Of a DNA stretch of 64,000 nucleotides, positions 46,401 through 53,083 are shown one piece after another. Location of the stretch: positions 29,032-93,031 of the forward strand of contig CAZJCK010000004.1 in the NCBI GenBank assembly GCA_964544635.1. Direction: 5' to 3'. Origin of the DNA: CAZJCK01 sp964544635. Lineage in GTDB: Bacteria > Zixibacteria > MSB-5A5 > GN15 > FEB-12. Each line of letters opens with the position of its first letter. The stretch's first letter is position 1. Both the position numbers and the translations under genes were made by a program. A model generated the notes under the pieces. It did not search any database. It saw only the letters and a program-made list of their open reading frames with translations, and was not told the DNA's origin.

Positions 46401-49003
46401 CCGTTCCAGTTCGCGTCCGGGATGGTGATGGTGGCGACACGATTGACGTCGATCGAAACACTCAGCTCGCTGTTGCCGGTCGCGACCCAGTCTATTTCAC
46501 TGTCGGCATTGTCGACATCGCTCACGAAATCGTCCAGATTGACCGTCGCAAAGGTCGAGCCTTCGTCGATCGTCTGGTCCGTGATGTCGGCCACCACCGG
46601 TGCATCGTTGACGCCCGTAACCGTAAAGGTAGCGGCATCGGAGCCGAACAACAGGCCCGGGTCGGTGGCCGTGAAGGTGATCGTTTCAGCGCCGTTCCAG
46701 TCGGCGTTGGGCATTGTAATCGTTGCGACACGGCCGGCGTCGATGGTCACATCGAGTTCGGTATTGCCCGAAACGCTCCAGGTCATGTCGGCATCTATGT
46801 TGTCAACATCCGAGACGAAGTCGTCGAGATCGATCGTCGCGAAGGTTTCACCCTCAGTGACAGTCTGGTCCGGAATGTCGGTTACCACCGGCGCGTCGTT
46901 GACGGCGTTGACGGTAAATACGGCATCATCGGAAGCGGCCAGCAAGCCGGGATCGGTAGCGGTAAACGTAATCGTTTCGGCGCCGTTCCAGTCGGCTGAC
47001 GGCGTGGTGATGGTGGCGACGCGATTGACATCGATCGTCACGGTCAGCTCGGTATTGCCCGCGAACGTCCAGTCGATCTCAGAATCGAGGTTGTCGACAT
47101 CGGCTACGTAGTCGTCGAGGGCGATAGTCGTGAAGGTACCACCCTCATCGATGGTCTGGTTCGGGATGTCGGCAACTTCCGGCGCATCATTGACGGCAGT
47201 CACCGTAAACACGGCGGCGTCGGAGTCGGCCAGCAGGCCGGGGTCGGTAGCGGTAAACGTAATCGTTTCTGCGCCGTTCCAGTCGGCATTGGGGATCGAG
47301 ATGTTGGCTACGCGGTTGACAATTGAAACTGTCAGCTCGGTGTTCCCCGAGAAACTCCACGTCATGTCGGCGTCGACGTTGTCGACATCGCTCACAAAGT
47401 TATCAAGATTTATGCTGGCAAAGGTGGCGCCCTCAGCAAGTGTCTGGTCCGTGATGTCGGCCACCACCGGGGCGTCGTTGACGGCCGTGACGGTAAACGT
47501 CGCAGCGTCGGCATCCGACAGCAGGCCGGGATCGGTGGCGGTGAAGGTAATCGTTTCGGCGCCATTCCAGTCGGCATCGGGAATCGTGATGGTGGCGACA
47601 CGATTGACATCGATGACAACGCTCAGCTCGGTATTGCCGGAGAAGGTCCAGTCCATTTCGGAATCGAGGTTGTCGATGTCCGATACGAAGTCGTCCAGGT
47701 TGACCGTCGTTAAGGTTGCACCCTCGGCAACCGTCTGGTCCGGAATGTCGGTCACAACCGGGGCGTCGTTGACCGCCGTCACCGTAAACGTGGCGGCATC
47801 GGAATCGGCCAAAAGGCCCGGATCAGTGGCGGTGAACGTGATTGTCTCCGAACCGCTCCATTCAGCATCAGGAATGGTAATAGTTGCCACTCGATTGACA
47901 TCGATGCTGACGGTCAGTTCAGTATTGCCGGAGAAGGTCCAGTCAATATCGGTATCGATGTTGTCGACATCGGAAATGTAGTTGTCGAGATTTATGGTCG
48001 TAAAGGTCGCGCCCTCGGCAACTGTCTGGTCGGGAATGTCGGCCACAACCGGGGCGTCATTGACAGCGTTGACCGTAAACACGGCGGCATCTTCGCCAAA
48101 TTCACTGCCCGGATCGGTAGCGCGGAAGGTAATCGTCTCGCTGCCATTCCAGTTGGCCGACGGTGTGGTAATCGTGGCGACACGGTTGGCGTCGATAACG
48201 ACTGACAGCGACGAATTGCCGCTGAATGTCCACGTCATATCGGCGTCGATGTTGTCGACGTCGGTCACGTAATCGTCGAGGCTGACAGTCGTAAAGGTCG
48301 CCCCTTCGTCGATCGTCTGGTCGGGGATACCGGCGACGACCGGAGCATCGTTGACGGCGTTCACGGTAAAGGTCGCCGCATCGGAACCGGTTAGCAAGTC
48401 CGGGTCCTCGGCCGTGAACGTAATCGTCTCGGCGCCGTTCCAGTCCACCGAGGGAATGGTGATGGTCGCGACGCGGTTGATGTCGATACTGACAGTCAAT
48501 TCGGTATTGCCGCTGAATGTCCACGTCATATCGGCGTCGATGTTGTCGACGTCGGTCACGTAATCGTCGAGGCTGACAGTCGTAAAGGTCGCCCCTTCGT
48601 CGATCGTCTGGTCGGGGATACCGGCGACGACCGGAGCATCGTTGACGGCGTTCACGGTAAAGGTCGCCGCATCGGAACCGGTTAGCAAGTCCGGGTCCTC
48701 GGCCGTGAACGTAATCGTCTCGGCGCCGTTCCAGTCCACCGAGGGAATGGTGATGGTCGCGACGCGGTTGATGTCGATACTGACAGTCAATTCGGTATTG
48801 CCGCTGAATGTCCAGCCCATCGCGCTATCGGGGCTTTCGGCGTCGGAGACGAAATCATCGAGATTGATCGTCGTAAACGTCGCCCCTTCGTCGATCGTCT
48901 GGTCGGGAATGTCCGATACTACCGGCGCTGTTTGTGCGGCTGCGGCGGCGGGCAGCAGCAAGAGCGCAAGGCCAAGCAGTATCTTTGTCGTTACTCTATC
49001 CAT
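34445..49003 (-). CDS. Giant 4,852-aa secreted tandem-repeat protein
   Basis: Signal peptide (LLGLALLLLPAAAAAQ) followed by 44 tandem repeats of about 97 aa (residues about 25-4290). The repeat form is VVADIPDQTIAEG-x-F-x-TINLDDFVSDVDNLDSEI-x-W ... SGNTELTVSIDxNRVATITxP ... WNGSETITFTATDPGLL-x-DSDAATFTV. Then come two repeats like those of the next gene, a PKD domain (GPDQFEIPLGQLVTLDGTAS), an FN3 domain, and twin C-terminal modules of about 80 aa (FNLVAIPFE, FNYILIPFE). Cadherin/Ig-like beta domains with acidic turns suggest Ca2+ stiffening. Virtually no Cys or Lys; about one Arg per repeat. No dockerin or FlgD tail. Third gene of the operon. Likely a long surface fibre or adhesin (inferred). 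Confidence 0.9.
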   Translation of the reverse strand: MDRVTTKILLGLALLLLPAAAAAQTAPVVSDIPDQTIDEGATFTTINLDDFVSDAESPDSAMGWTFSGNTELTVSIDINRVATITIPSVDWNGAETITFTAEDPDLLTGSDAATFTVNAVNDAPVVAGIPDQTIDEGATFTTVSLDDYVTDVDNIDADMTWTFSGNTELTVSIDINRVATITIPSVDWNGAETITFTAEDPDLLTGSDAATFTVNAVNDAPVVAGIPDQTIDEGATFTTVSLDDYVTDVDNIDADMTWTFSGNSSLSVVIDANRVATITTPSANWNGSETITFRATDPGSEFGEDAAVFTVNAVNDAPVVADIPDQTVAEGATFTTINLDNYISDVDNIDTDIDWTFSGNTELTVSIDVNRVATITIPDAEWSGSETITFTATDPGLLADSDAATFTVTAVNDAPVVTDIPDQTVAEGATLTTVNLDDFVSDIDNLDSEMDWTFSGNTELSVVIDVNRVATITIPDADWNGAETITFTATDPGLLSDADAATFTVTAVNDAPVVADITDQTLAEGATFASINLDNFVSDVDNVDADMTWSFSGNTELTVSIVNRVANISIPNADWNGAETITFTATDPGLLADSDAAVFTVTAVNDAPEVADIPNQTIDEGGTFTTIALDDYVADVDNLDSEIDWTFAGNTELTVTIDVNRVATITTPSADWNGAETITFTATDPGLLAASDDAVFTVNAVNDAPVVTDIPDQTVTEGETFATIDLDDFVSDVDNIDADMTWSVSGNTELDVTIDAGRVATITMPNADWNGAETITFTATDPGLLFGSDAATFTVTGVNDAPVVADITDQTIDEGSTFATVNLDDFVSDVDNADSEIDWVATGNSELSVSIDVNRVATITIPDANWNGAETITFTATDPGLLSDADAATFTVNAVNDAPVVADIPDQTVAEGTSFTAIDLNSYVSDIDNLISELTWSYSGNSELSVSIVNNTAFVSAPTANWNGSESITFTATDPGLLSGSDPATFTVTGVNDAPVVANIPDQTIAEGESFATISLDSYVSDIDNLDSEMSWSYSGNSQLTVTIDANRVATVTTPSEFYNGAETITFTATDPGLLNSSDAATFTVSAVNNSPIVTDIPDQTIAEGGSFTTINLDDFVSDVDNADSEIIWTYSGNTDLSVTIDVNRVATVTTPDADWNGSELITFTATDPSGLSNSNAATFAVTPVNDAPVVAGIPDQTIDEGLTFATINLDSYVTDIDNLDSELDWSYSGNTELTVTIDASRIATITIPNINWNGSETITFTATDPGTLADSDGATFTVNGINDGPVVSNIPNQSVAEGASFAAINLDDFVADIDNLDGEITWTASGNTELIVSIDAGRVATVTAPNADWNGSETITFTATDPGLLFDSDAATFTVSPVNDAPVVLDIPDQTISEGQSFASINLDEYAADIDNADAELTWSYSGNTELSVSIVNRLAIITTPSSEWNGSETITFTAEDPGLLTGSNSATFTVTAENDGPNVLNIPNQSIAEGETFATINLDSYVSDIDNLPSEISWSYLGNTQLTVTIDASRIATISVPNADWNGSETITFTATDPGLLSDSDPATFTVTAINDAPVVADIPDQTIDEGTSFATIDLDAYVNDVDNLDSDINWSFSGNSELSVTIDANRVATIGVPSSSWNGSETITFTATDPGLLFNSDAATFTVNAVNNAPVVSNIPDQTIAEGAIFTTINLDDFVVDSDNLDGEISWSYFGNTELDVNIDANRVATIATPTVNWNGSETITFTATDPGLLSDSDPATFTVTAVNDAPLVSDIPNQTIAEGETFATIPLDNYVSDIDNADNEMTWSFSGNSSLSVTIDVNRVATITTPSPTWNGSETIIFTATDPGLLNDSEPATFTVTAVNNAPVVTDIPNQTIPEGGSFTTIDLDDYVSDVDNLDSEIDWTYSGNTELTVSIDANRVATITTPTPDWNGSEQITFTATDPSLLSNSDAATFAVTAINDPPVVADIPNQTVPEGSNFTAINLDDFVSDVDNLIADLTWSYSGNVALSVEIINRVAIVSTPSPDWSGVESISFRATDPDGLSDFDNAIFTVTAVNDAPVVTNIPSQTIDEGASFTTINLNDFVSDVDNLDSEMDWTFEGNTALSVSLDVNRVATISIPSADWNGSEVITFIATDPGGLSDSDPATFTVNAVNDAPVVADIPDQTVNEGQTFTTIALDNFVSDIDNLDNQITWTFAGNSELSVTIDGSRIATIGIPSADWNGSETITFTATDPGLLTDSDAATFTVTAVNNPPVVTNIPNQTISEGLTFASINLDDYVSDVDNLDSEMSWTYSGNTELIVSIDVNRVATITTPSPDWFGNETITFTASDPGLLSDSDPATFTVTGENDAPVVSNIPSQTIAEGESFTTISLDTYVSDVDNLDSEISWSVSSNTELTVSIDVNRVATVTTPSPTWNGAETITFTATDPGLLTASDAATFTVSSVNNAPVVTNIPDQTVAEGNTFTTINLDDFVSDVDNADSEIDWTFSGNSELGVTIDINRVATISIPDANWFGSEQITFTATDPSLLSNSDAATFTVTAVNDAPVVADIPNQTVAEGALFASINLDNYVSDVDNLDEQISWTFSGNTQLSVSITNRVAIVTAPNSDWNGSETITFTATDPGTLSDFDAATFTVTAVNDNPNVTDIPNQSIAEGETFASFSLDDYVSDVDNLDSELSWSWSGNSALSVSIDVNRTVTVTVPNADWNGTETITFTATDPGGEFDSDPAIFTVAGVNDAPVVSDIPDQTIDEGATFATIDLNTYVADVDNADSEINWTYAGNTELTVSIDANRIATVTVPGPTWNGAETITFTATDPGLLADSDPATFTVTAVNDAPVVSDIPNQTVSEGTAFATISLDSYVSDIDNVASDMVWTYSGNSELSVNIDASRIATITIPDADWNGSETITFTATDPGGLFDSDDASFTVTGVNDGPIVADIPDQTIAEGASFATVNLDDFVSDIDNLDSEIGWTASGNTELSVNIDANRVATITTPSPNWNGSETITFTATDPGLLTSSDEATFTVTAVNNAPVVADIPGQTIAEGESFTTISLDAFVSDIDNADSEISWSFSGNTALVVSIDVNRVATISTPNADWNGTETITFTATDPGLLTDSDDATFTVTGVNDAPVITDIPNQTIAEGASFTAIDLNTYVSDIDNADNEINWSFSGNTELTVAIDVNRIATITTPSPTWNGSETVTFTATDPGLLADSDAATFTVSAVNNAPVVSDIPNQSIAEGGTFTTISLDNFVTDVDNADSEISWTYSGNVDLTVDIDANRVATITAPDVNWNGSEQITFTATDPSALSNSDQAVFAVTPVNDPPVVADIPSQTVVEGASFTSINLDDYVSDVDNADADIVWTFAGNTQLSVSITNRVAIVTAPSADWNGTETITFTATDIEGLKDSDPASFTVTAVNDPPVVTNIPNQTIDEGQTFLTIPLDDYVSDVDNLDAEMSWGWVGNNQLTVSLDVNRVATITIPSADWNGSEVITFEATDPGGLTDSDPATFTVTAINDAPVVADIPDQTVDEGTSFATVSLDNFVSDVDNVDSDISWTFAGNTELTVTIDANRIATIGIPSSTWNGSETITFTATDPGLLADSDAATFTVSAVNNAPVVTDIPNQTIAEGATFTTINLDDFVSDVDDIDADMTWTYAGNTELTVSIDLNRVATITTPSLDWNGSEAITFTATDPGGLSDADPATFTVTGINDAPVVADIPDQTVAEGASFATIALDDYVSDVDNLDSEISWSVGGNTELTVSISVDRVATVTIPSPTWNGAETITFTATDPGLLTDSDAATFTVTSVNNAPVVTNIPDQTISEGGAFTTISLDDFVSDVDNADSEIDWSFSGNTNLTVSIDVNRVATITIPGPDYFGAETITFTATDPSLLSNSDAATFTVTAVNDAPVVADIPNQAITEGESFATINLDDFVSDVDNLDSDMTWSYAGNAELTVSIVNRVAIVSLPTPDWNGSETITFTATDPGGLSDFDPATFSVAAVNDRPNVTDIPNQTIAEGETFATINLDDYVTDVDNLVSEINWSWVGNSQLTVSIDVNRVATITIPNVNYNGSETITFSATDPAGLSDSDPAVFTVTAVNDAPVVADIPDQSIAEGATFATIALDNFVSDVDNADSTIAWTATGETELTVSIDANRVATISIPDVNWNGSETITFTATDPGALSDADAATFTVGAVNDAPVVTDIPNQTIAEGAAFATITLDDFVSDLDNTDAEMTWTTSGETELTVSIDANRVATITIPDVNWNGSETITFTATDPGSLFDSDPATFTVTAVNDAPVLATIGAQSVDEAVQLTIPVSAADIDGDVLTLTTSTLPSTSTFVDNGNGTGEFNWTPSYIESGVYSVTFYVSDGAGAADSEAVSITVNEVGNQPPVLDPIGPRSTQETVNLNFDVTATDAEDTPSLRAENLPGNATFVDNGDGSGTFDWTPGFVDAGSFDVLFIAEDDTLAADSELVTITVGDANRTPTAEAGPDQFEIPLGQLVTLDGTASSDPDNDPLNYTWTQVAGPSTSLNGATTAGPTFTPNEIGIYEFELVVDDNIDSSAPDTVAIEAVNAAPPQAITDLAISIAGDDIQLAWSAATVDTSGLPTNVDHYTIYRGTRAYFTPSAIDSIGVTDEFTTSFTDNNIDGADVVGDTTTNYFYVVEAVDIYGNRSLVSNRVGQYDYQLVTTATADFNLVAIPFENTGITDAVSLIAAIGTANVNTANNYNASSQSWEARFAAGFGVNFAVTVGGVYQINARAATVFSVAGSVPDPGSVSSPIITTATTDFNYILIPFEYEDQFSVAQDVIDNVPGLLNTLNNFVAGSQNYESRFAVGFGTNFPVRAGKPYQANAAGTGTFPAP
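48215..48505. repeat. Perfect 291-bp tandem duplication, copy 1
   Basis: Base-for-base identical to 48506-48796, exactly 97 codons. The identity continues for about 18 bases into the next unit before diverging. Confidence 0.95.
48506..48796. repeat. Perfect 291-bp tandem duplication, copy 2
   Basis: Identical to 48215-48505. Silent sites are identical too, so the duplication is very recent or an assembly effect. Confidence 0.95.
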
Positions 49004-49031
49004 ATTGTTCCCAGATCCTTCGTTTGCACAC

Positions 49032-51659
49032 CTACTTCAGCAGCATCATTTTCTTTGATTCGGACTTGTCGCCGACGGTCAGGCGGTAGAGGTAGAGACC
49101 GGAGGCGACGCGCTTGCCGGCATCAGTGGTACCGTTCCATTCCTTGACATAGGCGCCCGGAAGCATCTCTTCATCCACCAGGGTGGTGACGCGCTGGCCG
49201 AGGATGTTAAAGATATCGAGGCGAACGTCGCTGGCGCCCGTGATACCGTTGGCGCCCAGTTCGAACTTGATGGTAGTCGAAGGGTTGAACGGGTTCGGGT
49301 AGTTCTGGGCGAGGCTGAAGCCGTTGGGAAGCACCGGCGCCGGATTGAAGCCGTTAACCGGCACCGACTGGGCATTGGCCGTCGACAAAAACGCCTGGTT
49401 CAGGCGGATCTTCTTTTCGTCGTTCTTCTGAACAAAGCCCAGCGCCTGCACCGGCATATACAGGAGCTGCTGCTGGGAGGCCGCGATCTGCTTGCCGGTG
49501 GGCGACTTAAAGTGCACCAGCACCTTCATCCGGCCCTGGCCGTTGTCCTTATAGGCAAGAGCCATACCGGAAAGCCCCGCGGCCAGCGAGGGGGCGCCAA
49601 GGCGGACGGACGACGGGCTGTAATTGATTTCCAGTTCCACACCGGCCACATCGGTCGGCAGCTCAGCTGCCACCGTCATCATGTCGGTGGTACCGGGGAA
49701 CAGATCGTTGTGATCCAGCGACAGCGAGGCATAATCCGGGAAATCGGCCTGGCCGCCAGGTGATGGCGACGGCGGATTGCCGTAGATCATGTTCACCACG
49801 CCGACGAGGTCGAAGACGTTGACCGTATCGTTGGTGACAACGTCGGCAGTGGCAAACTGCCGCAGGTTCAGCTTGAAGTTGTCTATAATGTCGGACACGA
49901 TATTAACCAGATCGGCCACGTTGATCAATTTATCAAGGTTGACATCGCCCATCCGGTCGACCTGGATAATACCACTGTCGGTAACCAGGGGGAGCGACGG
50001 GAAATCCGGGTCGGGATTGACCGACTCCCAGCCGGAGTCGATATAGACCGGATAGTCGCCGACCGCCACGCCCGCCTTGATCGACATGGCGGCATAGAGA
50101 ATCGCCGTGGTGTCCGGCACCGTGACAATCGGCTCGTTGGCCAGACCGAAGGTGACCACCCGGATCCGGCCGGGGGTCTGGCCGATGTTGTCGTAGACAG
50201 TGTAATCGAGCGTACGTCCGGTGGTCACGAACGAATCGACCACAAACCGGGCGTCGTCGTAAGAAAAGTCGAACTGAACACCGTAGACATCCTGCGACGA
50301 CACCAGGTTGATCGGGAGTAAGATATCCCTGGTCCCCTGCAGGCCGCCGACCGGCCGGTCGCCATCGGCGGAGGTGGTGAAGAGGACGTCGAACTGCAGT
50401 TCGGTGACAGTAATAGTTACGGAGGTTTGCGCTGTCAGACCGCGGCCATCGCGGGCGACAAAGGTCACCGTAAATGAACCGGACTGATTGATATCGGGGG
50501 TAAAGCTGAAATTACCCGAAACCGAGCCTGTCCCGAGCACCGGGTTGGTAGGACCGAAGGTGGAATTTCCTGGCAGATTGCTGGCGGTCAGAGTGAGGTC
50601 TTCATTATCGGGGTCGGTCGCAGAGACGCCGAATGAGACGGTGCCACCCTGTTCTACTTCATAGAAGGTTTGAGACGGACTGAGCGTAACCTGCGGCGGG
50701 TTATTGCTGCCCGCCTGGGTCACCGTCACCGTGATCGGCTGGGCCGGATCAGACTCGATTCCCTGGTTGAGTGCGATCAGGCCGTAGGTGGTGGTTTGCG
50801 ATGGTGACACCGTCCGCGAGGTGGTGCTGGCCGGCAATTTGGTTGCCGCGCTGCCGGCAAGGAAAATAACCGAGTCAGCATCGGCCGAAACCGTCCAGTT
50901 GAACGTCACCGATCCACCGGCGGTGATGCCGGTGGTATTGGCCGAAAAGGAAAGCACCTCCGGCTTGGTCGGCTCAACATAGTCAACGTCGACCTCGACA
51001 TTACCCCGCACCGGGGTGGTCAGGGCAACATCGATGTTACCGGTCGTATCGGAATACTTGGAGTACTGACAGCCGACCTGCGTTACGCCGACCAGGATTG
51101 GTTCGACGTAGTCCTCGATAAGGCCAATCTCGCCGTCGGGCGCACTCTCGTTTATCACGAACAGCATGTTCATGATCGGGCCGGCGCCGGAATCGACACC
51201 AATAACAACGTCTTCATCCGAGGTAATGATCCGTGTGAGACCGATCAGTTTTATTCGATCAAAACCACTGTTATCGGGTATGGTGTAGTCGATCTCGTTT
51301 ACCGGCTGCACAATGAAGTCGGTCTCACTTGGATTCATGCGACTGGCACGGGTATAGCGAAAGGCGTACACCGTATCGCAAATACCGCCGGAACAGTTGA
51401 CCGTATCAACGAGATAGTCGCGGATCGGGGTGATGACCGACGGATCGTACTCGTAGTAGAGCGAGAACGCCGACAGCGCGCGAGTATTGCGCATGTAGAC
51501 CGGTACCTCGACAGTATCGCCGGGGCGTCCGAATGTCTTGACAATGTAAACTGAGTCTGTCAGTGCGTTAGCCGGTGGACATTGTTGCGCGTCTGCGCTT
51601 GCGACCGCCACTGCAGCTACCAACAGGCCCGCCAGGATCGGGACCTTCAGCAGTCTCAT
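49032..51659 (-). CDS. Secreted cohesin/dockerin protein with FlgD-like sorting tail
   Basis: An 875-aa protein. The ATG at 51659 has GGAGG 8 bases upstream. Signal peptide (LAGLLVAAVAVASADAQ). Cohesin-like domain 1 (GRPGDTVEVPVYMRNTRALSAFSLYYEYD), an Ig-like domain (ITAGGSVTFNWTVSADADSV), a He_PIG-like repeat, cohesin-like domain 2 (LLPINLVSSQDVYGVQFDFSYD), a dockerin (GDVNLDKLINVADLVNIV, TNDTVNVFDLVGVVNMI), another beta domain, and the tail LPNGFSLAQNYPNPFNPSTT ... KKMMLLK. The tail should send it to the cell surface, where cohesins could hold dockerin partners. Second gene of the operon; the giant gene starts 28 bases after it. Confidence 0.87.
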   Translation of the reverse strand: MRLLKVPILAGLLVAAVAVASADAQQCPPANALTDSVYIVKTFGRPGDTVEVPVYMRNTRALSAFSLYYEYDPSVITPIRDYLVDTVNCSGGICDTVYAFRYTRASRMNPSETDFIVQPVNEIDYTIPDNSGFDRIKLIGLTRIITSDEDVVIGVDSGAGPIMNMLFVINESAPDGEIGLIEDYVEPILVGVTQVGCQYSKYSDTTGNIDVALTTPVRGNVEVDVDYVEPTKPEVLSFSANTTGITAGGSVTFNWTVSADADSVIFLAGSAATKLPASTTSRTVSPSQTTTYGLIALNQGIESDPAQPITVTVTQAGSNNPPQVTLSPSQTFYEVEQGGTVSFGVSATDPDNEDLTLTASNLPGNSTFGPTNPVLGTGSVSGNFSFTPDINQSGSFTVTFVARDGRGLTAQTSVTITVTELQFDVLFTTSADGDRPVGGLQGTRDILLPINLVSSQDVYGVQFDFSYDDARFVVDSFVTTGRTLDYTVYDNIGQTPGRIRVVTFGLANEPIVTVPDTTAILYAAMSIKAGVAVGDYPVYIDSGWESVNPDPDFPSLPLVTDSGIIQVDRMGDVNLDKLINVADLVNIVSDIIDNFKLNLRQFATADVVTNDTVNVFDLVGVVNMIYGNPPSPSPGGQADFPDYASLSLDHNDLFPGTTDMMTVAAELPTDVAGVELEINYSPSSVRLGAPSLAAGLSGMALAYKDNGQGRMKVLVHFKSPTGKQIAASQQQLLYMPVQALGFVQKNDEKKIRLNQAFLSTANAQSVPVNGFNPAPVLPNGFSLAQNYPNPFNPSTTIKFELGANGITGASDVRLDIFNILGQRVTTLVDEEMLPGAYVKEWNGTTDAGKRVASGLYLYRLTVGDKSESKKMMLLK

Positions 51660-51714
51660 GTATCTAACCTCCAAAGCAAATTCATATTCGCATCAAGCAA
51701 CATATATCGTCGCA

Positions 51715-52584
51715 TCATTTTATCTCAGTCACATCGCCGCCCGCTTCTTGGGCCAGGCGCGCGGTCAGCCGGTTGATCATGAACACCAGGTCGGCCACCG
51801 AGGCCGCAAAACCGTCGGCATTGACATCGGAGTTGGCAATCTGCTGAATATTCAGCGAATGCACATTCGGGTCCATGATGAAGTTGGTCAACAGAATGGC
51901 GTCGCCAATCTCGAACGCCAGGCCATTCAGGTTGATATCACCAAGCTTGAGTTGCCCCAGCTCTTCGATAAGAACCTGACCGTCGAAGAAGCCAATATCG
52001 CCCGGCAGAGCCGTGGCGCCTTCACCGTCGGTCAGACTGTTATCCAGCGTATCGGGGCGGTTGCTGGTGACAAACCGGATAGCGGTAGCCAGCCCGAGCA
52101 GGTTGAGATCGCTGCTCAAGCGCATGGTGAGATGGGCAACCGAACCGGACCCGGTCGGCAGCGGCGCCACCTGGGAGCCGCCCGCCAGATCGGCAGTGCC
52201 GGTTATCCGGACCCGACCGGCCTGACCGTCGGCCGCCAGTTCGACATCAAAACCGTCGAACAGCGCCGTTCGATCACCGCTGTTATCGACCGCCGTGACT
52301 GTCGCCATGGTCGGATCGTATTCGATCAGAAGCTGAAAGACCGCGACCGGGCGCGCGTTGTCCAGACTGATATGCACAGTCACCTCATCGTTGGGCAGTC
52401 CCGAGACCGAATCGATCGCCAGACTGAAGTCATGCTGATCGGCCCCGACCGCCTTGTCGTTGTACGTACGGTCAACCGGCAAGTAATTGGCGGCTTCTGA
52501 ACAGATCGCAACACCTGCGATACTACTGAAAACTATCGCAAGATATTGGATCCTCAACCGTTGGGCAAAACTTGAGCAGGTCAT
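51715..52584 (-). CDS. Secreted cohesin-dockerin protein
   Basis: A 289-aa protein: signal peptide (YLAIVFSSIAGVAICSEA), one cohesin-like domain (LPNDEVTVHISLDNARPVAVFQLLIEYDPTMATVTAV ... GSVAHLTMRLS), and a C-terminal dockerin pair (LGDINLNGLAFEIGDAILL, SDVNADGFAASVADLVFMI). A cohesin and a dockerin in one chain could let copies link head-to-tail. Its dockerin resembles that of the 858-aa protein upstream ('GDINLNGxAxEIxDAxxxxNxF'). First gene of the four-gene operon; AGAGAAG precedes the ATG. No FlgD tail. Confidence 0.82.
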   Translation of the reverse strand: MTCSSFAQRLRIQYLAIVFSSIAGVAICSEAANYLPVDRTYNDKAVGADQHDFSLAIDSVSGLPNDEVTVHISLDNARPVAVFQLLIEYDPTMATVTAVDNSGDRTALFDGFDVELAADGQAGRVRITGTADLAGGSQVAPLPTGSGSVAHLTMRLSSDLNLLGLATAIRFVTSNRPDTLDNSLTDGEGATALPGDIGFFDGQVLIEELGQLKLGDINLNGLAFEIGDAILLTNFIMDPNVHSLNIQQIANSDVNADGFAASVADLVFMINRLTARLAQEAGGDVTEIK

Positions 52585-52711
52585 ACCGCTTCTCTAAAGA
52601 GCAATTACCAGACCAGTCGGGCCGTAATCACTGTTAGAAGCCTTGCCGTTCCCTGACAACAACTCCAGTTAATCAACATCGCGGCGGGGCGTTCCTGCCG
52701 TCCGCCTAAAA

Positions 52712-52732
52712 GTAAGTACTACAGACACTTAC
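52712..52732. repeat. Inverted repeat upstream of the giant operon
   Basis: GTAAGT, 9 bases, ACTTAC. Perfect 6-bp arms about 130-150 bases before the first ATG of the operon; possible operator. Confidence 0.3.
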
Positions 52733-52850
52733 GTGCCGTCACAAGGTCCTGCATCGGTTCCTGAACAAGCGTCCGAGCTAACTCTCCTTGTGTTGACAGC
52801 CGGGCAATGGTGTGAGGGAATCACCAGGTAATTTGTAAAGACTTGTATTT

Positions 52851-52878
52851 GTATGCAACGCTGCAACTTTATGCATAC
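52851..52878. repeat. Inverted repeat upstream of the giant operon
   Basis: GTATGCA, 14 bases, TGCATAC. Perfect 7-bp arms in an AT-rich stretch, roughly 270-290 bases before the first ATG of the operon. Could be an operator or hairpin. Confidence 0.35.
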
Positions 52879-53083
52879 CGGACATCTTTCCGTTCAAATC
52901 CTGAGAGCGACCGTCGGGTAAAAAAAATGACCACCGCAACTGTATCCCCGAATCTGATTGCCCCTTTCACCGTGGTCGTCATTGTAGCACCCTGTGCCAT
53001 GTCCCGGGCGGTCAGCCCGCTGTTTGTTCTTTCAATTCGGTTCACTAAGTATAAGCAAATTTTTCCCCTCTGGACATTTTTTT

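Larger units (their letters stand above)
36145..48925 (-). repeat. Array of 44 coding repeats, period about 291 bp
   Basis: Counting the 'DIPDQT'-type unit heads gives 44 units over about 12.8 kb (44 x 291). Units differ mostly at a few positions, and marker variants recur every 14 units. Confidence 0.9.
52585..53083. other. Regulatory gap upstream of the giant operon
   Basis: About 500 bases without a convincing gene. No consensus promoter could be fixed; two inverted repeats (52712-52732 and 52851-52878) are the notable structures. Confidence 0.4.

Noticed and set aside
36145..48925. Regular direct repeats that could be taken for a CRISPR or satellite array
   Set aside because: The period is 291 bp in frame with one continuous 4,852-codon protein; there are no short repeat-spacer units.
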